DNA from: Zygnema cylindricum | Taxonomy: Eukaryota; Streptophyta; Zygnematophyceae; Zygnematales; Zygnemataceae | Assembly: GCA_037447655.1 (NCBI GenBank) | Contig: JBBHKE010002346.1 | Span: 64,001 to 128,000, forward strand | DNA: 64,000 bases | Direction: 5' to 3' | Part shown: positions 1 through 10,584 of the stretch, in pieces | How positions within the stretch are numbered: position 1 is the first letter of the stretch | How the letters are laid out: every line of letters begins with the position of its first letter | The notes under the pieces: model-generated | What the model saw: the letters and a program-made list of their open reading frames with translations, nothing else | What the model was told of the DNA's origin: nothing | The model's database searches: none | Position numbers and translations under genes: made by a program

Positions 1-180
1 GAGAGAATATGTTTTTTTTTTTTTTATTCATGTGGCGAAAGGTGTCAGCTTTAAGAGACATAATAGCATGGGAAGAAGAGGAAGGGGAGGTAAGGGAAAA
101 AGAATTCGGGTGAAGAAATTAGTGACTTTAATGTAGGGTAAGAAGATGTAGAGTAGAGATAGATGAAAAAATTGTATTTA

Positions 181-720
181 TGTTCATGGATTAATGTGAT
201 TGTATTCTTTTTTATTATTTAATTTTTTTATGACGTGCAATGCTGAATATGTAAAATGTCTTTTCTATATGGACTGTACTGTACTTTATTTCTATGCAGG
301 CGTAAGCTGTTTTAGATAGTGAGAGAAGGCGGCCATGGCTGCCTATCACACAAACGGACTTTGACAAAATTATGGCGCCAAACTGTATTCGAACCTGACT
401 CTGCGCAATCTAGCCGTAGCTTGCTAAGGTTGCGTTCGTTACCATTTGATGAAGAGTTTCCGATACACACATGGAGTGTGGTATATATTTAAATACTTAT
501 AAGTTATTAGAGCTCATTTAACGGAAACCTTACAAACTGCGTTATATGTAAAACTCATTCTTTTTTACATGTACGGAATTGTACGGAAGAAAATTCATTA
601 ACAATTTTAACGATTTTTTCGAAAGGTTCAATGTGTTTGTTACGTATAATTCGTTGTGATTAAATTGTTCGCACGAAACGTCGTGAACAACTATGCTTAT
701 TTGCCTAGTTGTTCAAATCG
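181..720. repeat. Diverged direct repeat, copy 1, with tRNA-like boxes
   Basis: This stretch resembles 1120-1640 in order and sequence. Both copies share a block around 'gcaatgctgaat', a 'ggccatggt'-type block, a tRNA-like segment on the minus strand, 'ctcatttaacggaaacc', and a 'gaacaactatg' block near the end. On the minus strand a B-box-like word (AGGTTCGAATAC, 385-396) lies about 40 nt after an A-box-like word (433-446). I read it as an old non-autonomous retroelement or the terminal repeat of one. I see no protein-coding potential here. The spacer 721-1119 between the two copies holds nothing I recognise. Confidence 0.5.
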
Positions 721-1119
721 CGCTATTTTTTTCATTTTTTCCAGTTTCTACTTGCGGTACGTGACTTTTGAAAAAATCGCAAAAAAGCGTCAACTGTAAA
801 CTGAACGGGAAATTTACGCAATACGTAAAGACAAATTACGGTAACTGTACGGTTTTTTCAATTAAATTGTACGGAGGTTGACGAAAGAATAAGATGCACC
901 TATCGGTACTTCATGTTCTGTAAACTGAACAGAATGTTCACGGATATGTACGGAATTTTATCGTACATCTACGGACAATTTCCAAAAGACACGTTGCAGC
1001 GTCACACTATTTTCGCGCAGGAAGTTCAAAATGTGTGTAACGCCTTCTTCAAATATTTGAAAAGAAGCCGCCATGAAAGTAAAAATAGATGAAGGACATC
1101 TATGTATTTTTTTTTGGTT

Positions 1120-1640
1120 TAATGTGTTTTTTTTTTAATTAACATGTTACGTCGTACAATGCTGAATGATGAAAAATATCATGTGCATATGGCTTGTACT
1201 TTGTTTTTTTGAAGTCGCATGCTCTCGGAGAGGTAGAGAGAGAAGGCCATGGTTACAAACAATATTATTCTGATAAAAAAGAGAGACGATGCACAGGATT
1301 TGAACCTGGTCCTACTACAACTTCTTCCTGCACGTTCGAAGAACGTCGTCCGTAACCAGTTCATGTAGATTTTCCAACATCCACATGCGGTGTGATAATT
1401 ATTCAGCTAATTAAAATATTATACCGCTCATTTAACGGAAACCGTACAAACTGCGGTACATGTTGAATTGAATTTATTTAACATATACGAATTTGTACGG
1501 ACAAAAATTCATTACCGATTTTTACGATTTTTTCAAATCGACCTGTCCAGTTTCTACGTATTGTACGCGCGTTCGAATCATGCTTAAAATGGGTTTTGAA
1601 CAACTATGTTTATTTGACTATGGTTCAAGGTGTGCTTAGG
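1120..1640. repeat. Diverged direct repeat, copy 2, with Pol III-like unit
   Basis: This is the second copy of the 181-720 repeat. On the minus strand an A-box-like word (CTGGTTACGGACG, about 1345-1360), a B-box-like word (GGTTCAAATCC, about 1297-1307) and a T6 run (around 1275) appear in the order expected of a Pol III unit. The T-arm can be drawn with four of five pairs. The flanking sequence does not form a 7-bp acceptor stem, so this is tRNA-derived and not a working tRNA gene. The two copies could be SINEs or the ends of a miniature LTR element. Confidence 0.45.
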
Positions 1641-2216
1641 GCAGCCAAGTTTTATAACCTGTTTTTTGATGAGTTTTGGGAAACTCATCGGAATGGGCAA
1701 AAAGTTACAAATGCTCCGGTGGGAATAGGCTATGAAGTAGTGTCTACAGTTAACTTTCGGCCTCTCTATTTCTATTTGAAATCTTAAATAGTTCATACTG
1801 TATTTTGTTGTTTTGTGGTTTTAAAAACCGTCATAACTACTACATGTGAATCTCTATAGCTACAGTAAATCAGCGTGAAGATTCGTCTCTTAGCGATTTT
1901 GAACACAATCGTACAGCAGGAAAGCTGAAGACTGCTGGAAAACCCAAAAATATTTATTATGTACACAACAGAATCTCGAAATCTACTAATTTATTGGAGA
2001 AATTTTTGTTTTCAAAGCTAGAATCAAACTGACTAATAAAAGTTTACATGTAGTGCATTTCATAGATTCTACCACACAATTTGCCTATTGTCAGAATCTA
2101 TCAGATATTTACGGATTTTACTCTTACATTCGTTGTAAGATATTTTGTCATTTTAGCCACGTCGGTCGCTTTAAAATGTTTTCTGCCAAAATTTTAAACG
2201 AACAAAAGTTTATAGT
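1641..2216. other. Intergenic, nothing recognised
   Basis: This is AT-rich sequence with only short chance reading frames. I see no domain, RNA or repeat that I can support. Confidence 0.5.
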
Positions 2217-2219
2217 TTA

Positions 2220-2934
2220 GGGTGACATTCCATTAGGCGGTCCCAATAAATGTACGAACAAGTCTTCTGATAGCGTTTACTAGAAGTCCGCTCCATTGTG
2301 TCGGGCCAATGAAAAACCTTTCGAAATTATGATAGGTGCCACTTAGTTAGTGTTCACATTTTGAAAATCTAAAAATATTCTTCAAACGTAAAATCTGAAT
2401 GATAATATCTGTACCAGCGGAGGTGGTTAATGATTCGTACGAAAATTTTGCGGCCAAATTTTAATTTTGAAAACGGAAATCAAAATTTCGAAACAGAATG
2501 GCAAAAAGACGCCCCAAACTTTGAAGGTCAGTGGATGCAAGACGCAGCGTGCGATGATACTTTTGGTTGACTTGTATCCAGCGTGGCTGGGGGCACATGG
2601 CTTGTACGACGTGTAGATCAGTGATCGCTTGTTCAAAGTGGATATTTTTTTGCTTTTTCACGTGTACCAATGGTACACGACCTAAGTGAAGCAACTCTCC
2701 TCGCGAGGAAAGTTTCTTCCCACTAGATGATGTGCGCGATTGCTTCGCGGATCTAAAAAAGTGAAATATCTAGCGGTCAGGAATTACGCCTACATCATTG
2801 GAGCATCCCGACAGCTTTCCAATAAAAATGTTTCATCTGACAATTTTTTTTTCGGTACGTCTCTGTACGGCTCTGTACGGAAATGTACGACGTCCAGTAA
2901 CGAACCTCACTTTTCGTCGAATGGAATGTTACCC
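2220..2934. mobile_element. Harbinger-like MITE, family 1, copy 1
   Basis: The terminal inverted repeats are GGGTGACATTCCATT at the left and AATGGAATGTTACCC at the right. Both are flanked by the trinucleotide TTA, the target-site duplication type of PIF/Harbinger elements. The element is 715 bp with no coding capacity. A second full-length copy lies at 44920-45678, and right-end fragments lie at 9640-9716 and 15240-15336. The copies share the internal phrase 'gtccgctccattgtgtcgg'. Confidence 0.75.
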
Positions 2935-2937
2935 TTA

Positions 2938-3084
2938 CATCTAGACAAAATTTCAGGCTGATTTGTAAAAGTCATAGATATTCGCATGTAAACTCACCTT
3001 AAATCAATGATGTCAATTTAAGCCTCGTTAGTCTTCAAGCTACCAATTTTCTAAATCGTGGCTACTGTTCTTTGGGACACTTTG
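2938..3084. other. Spacer between MITE and copia element
   Basis: A short AT-rich spacer in which nothing is recognised. Confidence 0.4.
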
Positions 3085-3953
3085 TAACTTTGAGACCTCC
3101 ATAGGATCTCAGAGTAGGCAGCTCACACGAAGCCTCTAGGATAACCCTGACCCCTTTGTCTTTCAGCAAGAATAACTGCCACCCTGGCAAACAAAAACTC
3201 AGACCACCTTCACCCCTGTAAAGGCAAGACTCCCCTGAGTCTATAGCAAAAAGAATCTCTGAATTTGCTCCCCTGAGCAGTAAGTTATGAAGGGTCAAAG
3301 TTGACCTTTTGTACAGCAGCTCTCTGGGAGAGAGGGTCCAATCTATCAAATTTTTCTAAGTCCTATCTCTCTCTAAACTCTATCTACTGAAGTACGGCAC
3401 CAATCATAATAGTGTATCGTACATAAGGTACAAGTGCCGATGTACTTTATGTACGGATATTGTACAACATGGCCAACAAGTCGACACATGCCATTTTTGG
3501 ATTCGTTATTGGAATCCCAAGAGATGTCGCAATCCAATGTGATTTTGCCACGTGGCAATTGACGTGACGTCAACCGCAAACCGCCGAAAACATATTCCAC
3601 GATCTCGGCATGCTTCGTGGCCGTCCGATTAAGCCGGATTACAATCGTGACCGTCATAAATACTTCCGCAGTATTTGTTTCGCTTTCTAAACAAAATGCG
3701 CAGTATTCGTTTCGGATGTTTCGTACGCCGTACTTTACAAAGTGTGTCTATGTTTAAAGATCCGTTAAATGAAATAGACTACGTGTCAACATTTAAATAT
3801 CTATCAAACAATATATCTTCAAGCATGATGGCAGACTAAATGGCTAAGGCTACAGGCTAAGTTGACGGGCGGTAGGTACTAGGTTCAAACCCTAGGTCCG
3901 TCAATATACATTTTAGTAAATCTACCAAAATCTATAACCCGTAACTCTATCTC
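3085..3953 (-). repeat. 3' LTR of copia-1
   Basis: This is the downstream direct repeat (low-coordinate side because the element lies on the minus strand), about 99 percent identical to 8511-9375. A purine-rich stretch on the minus strand just inside it (around 3954-3965) may be the polypurine tract. Two reading frames inside (3062-3349 and 3373-3657, minus) also occur in the other LTR. That is expected from recent duplication and is not evidence of coding. Confidence 0.85.
3841..3903 (+). other. tRNA-minihelix-like Pol III unit inside the LTR
   Basis: On the strand opposite to the element lies an A-box-like word (TGGCTAAGGC, 3841-3850). About 31 nt later comes a B box (GGTTCAAACCC, 3882-3892). 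The 3' part folds like the top half of a tRNA. A 5-bp T stem (CTAGG/CCTAG) closes a 7-nt loop TTCAAAC that fits the T-loop consensus. It is followed directly by GTCCGTCA, which pairs with TGACGGGC (3863-3870) to give a 7-8 bp acceptor-like stem with one G-T pair. Only 8 nt replace the D and anticodon arms. It is probably tRNA-derived (SINE-like) and is repeated in the other LTR. Confidence 0.55.
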
Positions 3954-4125
3954 TAATCAGCATAGGCAGCCATGGCTCTAGCTCCCTCTTCAACCTTCAG
4001 TGACTACGACAAGTGTGGGAGCTGAAGAGAGAAGTTAGAGGCAGACTGCCTCGACTTCTTTTCTGCATTTTGCAAAACCTAGAAAATACTAAAATAACCT
4101 TTTATTTCTACACTCCCCTTATTTT

Positions 4126-7100
4126 CTAGTCACTCTTTATTTTAAGACCACTCTTCTCCCGGCAGAAAATTAATTTAGGGGAAGGAACAGGTTTGGTCAT
4201 CATATCAGCTACCATTTCACTATCTGGTTTATACTCCAAACTGATTATCTTGTTTTCTACTTTCTCTCTAACAAAGCTAAGCCTAATGTCCATGTGTTTG
4301 GCTTTAAAGTGATGTTTAGGATTGGCAGAAATGACAATGGCAGCCTGATTATCACAAAACACTTTTTGGACACCACTCTTAAGTTGACCAAGCTCACCTA
4401 GCAAAGACTTGACCCACATTAATTCTTTTACAGCAGAGCAAGAAGCCATGTACTCAGCCTCCATGGTGGACTGAGCAATGACCTTTTGCTGCTTGCTGCT
4501 CCAGCAGCAAGCCTCATCACCCACATACAATACATATCCAGATGTGCATCTCCTCATAGGAGCATCCCCATAGCTGGCATCACTCCAAGTGGTGATGTCA
4601 GTATTTTTCCCACCCAAATGCAACCATAGATCCCTAGTTCCTATGCGATATCTAAGGACTCTCTTAGCTGCCTCCCAATCTTTCTTAGTGGGAGCATTCA
4701 AACTCCTACTTAGTACTCCTACAGCTGCGGCTATGTCCGGACGGGTACAATTCATAAAATATATTAGGCTGCCCACTACTTGTCTATAAGGGATGGTCTG
4801 CATAAATCTTTTCTCTTCCGGGCTTACCTCATCATCTAAGATTATAACTCCCTCTTCCTCACTCCCCTCACTTCCCTTCTTTAAATCCATAGGAGTGGTA
4901 CAACTATTAGCCTTGTCCATTTGGAATTTTTCTAACATGTTTCCAATGGCCTCTTTTTGAGTTAATCTGATTATCTTTCTCTCTCTGTCCCTTTCTACCT
5001 GAATTCCCAAAATATACCTTGCTTCTCCCATATCCTTCATCTCAAATCTTCCTTTTAAATCATTTTTCAACTTATTTATTTTATCCATAGATTTACTTAA
5101 AACAAGCAAATCATCGACATAAATTGCAATAAAAATAATTCCTTCCTCATCTTCAAACAAATATATAGAGTGATCTGAGCTGATCCGAATATATCCCAAA
5201 CCTGTAAGAAACTCCTCGAGCTTCTTGTTCCATTGCCGGGGCGCCTGTTTCAGCCCATACAAAGATTTGATCAATCGGCATACCTTGCTTTCCTCCCCTT
5301 GCTCCACAAATCCTTCGGGCTGTCGCATAAAAATTTCCTCTTCCAACTCTCCATGTAGGAAGGCCGTCTTGATGTCCATCTGATGCACTTCCATGTCTTC
5401 TGCTGCCGCCATACTGAGAAGTATCCGAACCGAAGGAAACCTAACGACCGGAGCAAAAGTCTCCTCGTAGTCAATTCCCAAGGAAACCTAACGACCGGAG
5501 CAAAAGTCTCCTCGTAGTCAATTCCCTCTTTCTGGGCAAATCCCTTCGCCACTAACCGAGCCTTGTAGCGCTCAATGGTGTTATCCGGGTTGAGTTTCAG
5601 CTTAAATACCCACTTACACCCAATTGGCTTCCTGTCAGGAGGACAATCCGCCAATTCCCATGTATCGGCCGCCATAATTGAGGCCATCTCCTCATTTATG
5701 GTTGTTTTTCACCGGTTTCTTTCAGGACAAGTCATTGCCTCATTATAAGTTTGAGGTTCATCGGGGTGAGACAGTTTGGTTACCTTATTGTTAACTTGTC
5801 TCTCTTGCAGTCTTTTGCTGCTTCTTCTTCCTCCCTCAAACTCGGTTGCCGGAATAGATGGTTCTCTTGGTTTTTTCCGAACAGTTTCTACTTCTCCCCT
5901 ATCGCTTGATTCCGGGTCGATTTCCACCACGTCTTCCGCTTCGGTTGGAGTTAATACAAGGGGTTCCACATTTGGGTCCTTCTCGATCTGATCCGTACCT
6001 GCAAGATCATCATCTTCTTGAAATCCTGGATAGTTAGGAAGCTCAAAGTCATCAGAATTTTCTGACTCAAATCTGATCTTGACTGTCCTTGTATGTTTAA
6101 GGGGATCAATAGATTTTCCTTCATCCATAACCACTAGATGTTTCACTAGAATAATATCCTCTCTTTTGAGATCATAGACTCTATATCCTTTTACATCTTC
6201 ATCATATCCTAGTAGATATCCTGGTTTTCCTTTTGGGTCTAACTTCCAGTTTGAACGATCTGTGTCTAAACTGAACACTTGACTACCGAAAACCTTTAAG
6301 TGTGAAACATCTGGTTTTCGGCCTGTCCATCTCTCATAAGGTGTTTGGCCTTTTACTGCTGAAGTAAGAACTCTATTTTTGAGATAATTTGCACAGTTCA
6401 TTGCTTCGGCCCAAAACTTCTTTCCTATCTTCTTATCGGACAGCATACTCCTAGCACTATCACTCAGTGTTCTATTTAATCTTTCAGCTACACCATTCTG
6501 CTCAGGATTTTCAGGAACTGTCTTTTGGTGTTGCACTCCATCTTCTCTCAAAAAATCCTCAAACTGGTTAGAGGTATACTCGCCACCATTGTCACCCCTT
6601 ACTCTCTTGATTGAGGTTTCATGGAGTTTTTCACTCCATGCTTTATATTGTTTAAAACATTCCTGAGCCTCTGACTTATTTTTCAAAAAATACACTCTAG
6701 AATACCGAGACCAATCATCAGTTATAGTCATCATAAATCTCTTCCCCCCGGGTGATGGCACTCTGGCCGGCCCCCAAATATCTGTGTGTACTAAATCTAG
6801 AATCTTTTCTCCCTTATAGGTGGCAGTTTTTGGGAAGGGCAACCTGTGTGCTTTACCTTGAGCACATCCCCTACAATCACGTAGATTCTCACTTTCACCA
6901 AACTGAATCCCTTCCACTACTCCCATCTTTTTCATCTCTCTTAACTTATCTAGATTCACATGCCGAAGCCTCTTATGCCACAACATTATATCATGAACAC
7001 CAGCATAATAAAGTTTCTTCTTTTCATTGCTTAAAATCAGCCTAAACATCCCTTGGCTACCTTTTTCAGCAGTGAAATAAACTTCCTCCTCAAAGCTAGC

Positions 7101-8531
7101 AGTAAAGACTCCTTTCCTAGTGCTAGTATCAAAACCCTTATCATCTAAAACACACGTAGAGATGAGGTTTTTGTTCAGCTCGTGAATAAACAACACATCG
7201 GAGAATGTAACTATAGATGTCTTTCCTTCTACTAACACTTTTAGATCTACCGATCCTACAAGAGTAGTAGTGACTATCCTCCCATCCCCGTACTCTATCT
7301 CTACGGTGGGAATCTTTCGTATCTTAGTGAACAGGTGTTTATCTTTACACATGTGCATGGATGCTTCTGAATCTACAATCCAGCCTGCTTCACCTTTCAA
7401 TCCACCGAAAGCACATTTCTGTTTTCGTGGAATTTCGACCTCGTTTTTCGTTTCCAACTCCTCATCCAATAGGAGTTCATCCTCCTCGTCCTCGGATTCC
7501 GCCTCATGTACCTGCGTCACAAGGGCCTTTTTCTTTCCTCTCGCAGGTCCACCAGTCTGCCCCTCCTTTAACCGCAGCTCGGTTAACTTAGTGCATTCAG
7601 CCATATAGTGCCCGGGTTTCTTACAAAAATGGCACAGTCCCTTAGGAGTCCTTGGTCCGAACTCCTCGGTCTGATTTTTCTGCCCCTCCCCTCGATAATT
7701 TCCAACCTGTTTTCTGGAATCATTGTTTCGCCAATCGGTCCCGGCTGCTAAAGCTTGCCCACTCTTTCCTCCCCTTCGGATCTCAATTGTATTCTCGCGA
7801 ACGAGAATCATCCCTACCACTGAATTCCAAATCCACCTTGAGTCCGCCAAGTCCTGCACACGGTTGACTATGTTATCGAACTCCTCGGGTAACTTCATCA
7901 GTAAACAGTTAACCTTTTCCTTTTCACTAAATACTTTTCCAGTACTTTCTAGTTCCATAAAAAGTGTAGCAAGCTCATTGCAAAAATCCAACATCTTCCC
8001 CCCTTTGTACACATACTCCTTAATTTTCTGATCAGCCAACTGTTGTTGCTGAATCGTACCACTTCGATACATCTCTATGAGAGCCATCTAAAGATCGGAT
8101 GCCCTCTCTACTTGCAAATGGGGAGATGCAAGCCCTTGAGTAAGATGGCGGAGGATGAAGTGCTTAGCCGCCATATTGTTGTAGTCCCACGTATCGATAT
8201 CATTCTCCTCGTTCCTCGGAATAGGTGACATGAATGCCGAACCGACTGCTATTGGTGTGACCGTCTCCTTCTCCTTGCCTTTGTCCACCACCTCTCCTTC
8301 CTTTGTCTCCTCCGTTGAAGATGAATCTGCATCTCTAGTGAATTTTCCTCCTGTAAACCCTGGAGGTATCCCAAGATTGGATGGACGCCTCACCCGTCCA
8401 CTCACTATTCCCCAAAACCGTTTCTCACATAGAGCTCCTGTCATCATACTTTCCCAGTATATGAAGCCAGCTCCATTGAATATGGGCACCCTAGATGGTG
8501 GGCCCATAACCTGTAACTCTGAGACCTCCAT
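4126..8531 (-). pseudogene. Copia-1 gag-pol, inactivated
   Basis: Gag begins near 8531 and carries a CCHC knuckle (CHFCKKPGHYMAEC). The protease core is WIVDSEAS, where DTGAS is usual. Integrase has the HHCC finger and DDE residues (VHTDIWG, RGDNGGEY, NPEQNGVAERLN). Reverse transcriptase has YVDDLLV, and RNase H ends the polyprotein near 4126. Three lesions are visible: TAG at 8088-8090, TGA at 5709-5711, and a 47-bp tandem duplication (units starting near 5433 and 5480) that shifts the reverse-transcriptase frame. Both stops sit where relatives have Trp, each explained by one G-to-A change on the coding strand. The protease D-S-E change may be a further lesion. Confidence 0.92.
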
Positions 8532-9375
8532 AGGACCTCAGAGTAGGCAGCTCACACGAAGCCTCTAGGATAACCCTGACCCCTTTATCTTTCAGCAAGA
8601 ATAACTGCCACCCTGGCAAACAAAAACTCAGACCACCTTCACCCCTGTAAAGGCAAGACTCCCTTGAGTCTAAAGCAAAAAGAATCTCTGAATTTGCTCC
8701 CCTGAGCAGTAAGTTATGAAGGGTCAAAGTTGACCTTTTGTACAGCAGCTCTCTGGGAGAGAGGGTCCAATCTATCAAATTTTTCTAAGTCCTATCTCTC
8801 TCTAAACTCTATCTACTGAAGTACGGCACCAATCATAATAGTGTATCGTACATAAGGTACAAGTGCCGATGTACTTTATGTACGGATATTGTACAACATG
8901 GCCAACAAGTCGACACATGCCATTTTTGGATTCGTTATTGGAATCCCAAGAGATGTCGCAATCCAATGTGATTTTGCCACGTGGCAATTGACGTGACGTC
9001 AACCGCAAACCGCCGAAAACATATTCCACGATCTCGGCATGCTTCGTGGCCGTCCGATTAAGCCGGATTACAATCGTGACCGTCATAAATACTTCCACAG
9101 TATTTGTTTCGCTTTCTAAACAAAATGCGCAGTATTCGTTTCGGATGTTTCGTACGCCGTACTTTACAAAGTGTGTCTATGTTTAAAGATCCGTTAAATG
9201 AAATAGACTACGTGTCAACATTTAAATATCTATCAAACAATATATCTTCGAGCATGATGGCAGACTAAATGGCTAAGGCTACAGGCTAAGTTGACGGGCG
9301 GTAGGTACTAGGTTCAAACCCTAGGTCCGTCAATATACATTTTAGTAAATCTACCAAAATCTATAACCCGTAACG
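8511..9375 (-). repeat. 5' LTR of copia-1
   Basis: This is the upstream direct repeat. Its inner end overlaps the first codons of the gag reading frame, so either the true gag start is further in or the shared segment includes part of the leader. No clear initiator-tRNA primer site of the TGGTATC type is seen at this junction, unlike the other copia copies in the window. Confidence 0.8.
9270..9332 (+). other. tRNA-minihelix-like Pol III unit, second LTR copy
   Basis: This is identical in layout to 3841-3903: A-box-like word at 9270-9279, T stem and T loop at 9308-9324, and an acceptor-like stem from 9292-9299 paired with 9325-9332. Both copies are intact because the LTRs are nearly identical, so conservation here says nothing about selection. 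Confidence 0.55.
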
Positions 9376-9639
9376 CAAAATGTATTTGAGTTTTTGCCCA
9401 TTTTTCGTACGGCGTAATATTTTCAAGTAGGAAGTCCCATTTTCTGTGTAAACGACGGAAAAAAACCCTTACTTGAACACATGGGGACACGCCCTAACTA
9501 GACACTGGATAAAATGACCGCTTGCTTCGAAAACACATAATCGGACGGTTGACGTTGTCGCCCAAAATTTGGGAGAATCTTGACGAATCTCCAGTAATCA
9601 TGTTTTAAAAAAACCCTAAAAAATAATACTGCCTTGTAC

Positions 9640-9716
9640 GAAAATGCGCTGACCTTGTACGGAAATGCATTTTTTACAGTAATGAACCGCACTTTTCGCC
9701 TGATGGAAGTTCACCC
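9640..9716. mobile_element. MITE family 1, right-end fragment
   Basis: The sequence up to 'gaagttcaccctaaag' matches the right end of the elements at 2220 and 44920, including 'cgcacttttcgcctgatgg' before the terminal repeat. No matching left end was found nearby, so it is a remnant. The rest of 9376-10100 holds nothing I recognise. Confidence 0.5.
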
Positions 9717-10122
9717 TAAAGCTCCGCACTTTCTCCTTGTACCCGTGTCTGACTTTCTTTTGGAGACTGCCAATCGCAAGATGAATTCCTGATTTCCATT
9801 GGATTCTCGAATCAGAAGACCGACAAACTTGCAGGCAGCATAGTTTTAAAGAAGGGAAACAACATCTACGCTAATTTGCAATAGACGGTGTAGCAAACAT
9901 ATACCCACGCTCGAATTTTAGAACAGCAGTTGCTCCCAACGGATTGGCCAAGAAACGTGCAGATCAAGGAATCCAGCACAACATAAAAAAAAACAATTAA
10001 TTCGCTGCCACGTGTCACCTGATTTCGACAGCTACACAGAAATCTACGCAACGTGTAATACCTTGAAATTATGCCACGTCAACGCTCCTGCTGACCGGTT
10101 CACTTTGGAAACTTCCTGTGAA

Positions 10123-10128
10123 TATAAA
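10123..10128 (+). promoter_or_regulatory. TATA box of the lysozyme-like gene
   Basis: TATAAA stands about 90 bp upstream of a good splice donor (GTAAGT at 10216) that begins an intron ending at AG 10570-10571, just before the start codon at 10585. Transcription would start near 10155, giving a short non-coding first exon. Confidence 0.55.
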
Positions 10129-10215
10129 GCCTATATTGCAGCAAGTCATATTCTCATAGTATCATTTCCTTTGATTTTTGATCCTTGCAAAAATACAGCC
10201 GGTGGCCAAAATTCA

Positions 10216-10571
10216 GTAAGTTTGTATACTTGGTCTTCGACTTCGCTTTTTTTTTTTCCTTGTTCTTCAAAATTGCTTATATATTTGTTTGAAAGTATTT
10301 CCTCTATTTGTCATGAAGCTTATTTTGTAGTTTTGCAATCATAATCAGTTTGCTTACCATTTGCTTAATAATAGCTCTATTGCAGTAATACAATAATAAT
10401 ACAATTCGGTCATAAAGTATTATTTTTCCTTCACTGTTGTTATTGTTTTTTTTTTTTCAGTTTTTCCTAGTTCGTCTTTTCATTCACAGCTTTGTGTCTT
10501 TCTTTCTAAATTATTATTCACATTTTTTTTTCACTTTGCTGATTCATATTTGGTCTTGTAACTTGTTGCAG
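10216..10571 (+). other. Probable 5'UTR intron
   Basis: The intron has donor GTAAGT, a T-rich middle and acceptor TTGTTGCAG, with exon sequence resuming 13 nt before ATG. This is inferred from splice signals only; a cDNA would confirm it. Confidence 0.5.
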
Positions 10572-10584
10572 GAAATCTGCAGCC

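Larger units (their letters stand above)
3085..9375 (-). mobile_element. Copia-1: full-length Ty1/copia retrotransposon
   Basis: Two direct repeats of about 865 bp (3085-3953 and 8511-9375) flank a gag-pol region read on the minus strand in copia order (gag, protease, integrase, reverse transcriptase, RNase H). By eye the repeats differ at only about eight positions, so insertion was recent. I could not define a target-site duplication or canonical TG...CA ends with confidence; GTAAC occurs at both outer edges but also at the inner ones. The coding region carries two in-frame stops and a frameshifting 47-bp duplication, so this copy is not autonomous. Confidence 0.9.

Noticed and set aside
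1297-1360. Functional tRNA gene on the minus strand
   Set aside because: A and B boxes and T6 are present, but no 7-bp acceptor stem or acceptable anticodon arm forms.
3062-3657. Two minus-strand reading frames that recur at 8491-9098
   Set aside because: They lie inside the two LTRs. Identity reflects recent LTR duplication, not selection on a protein.
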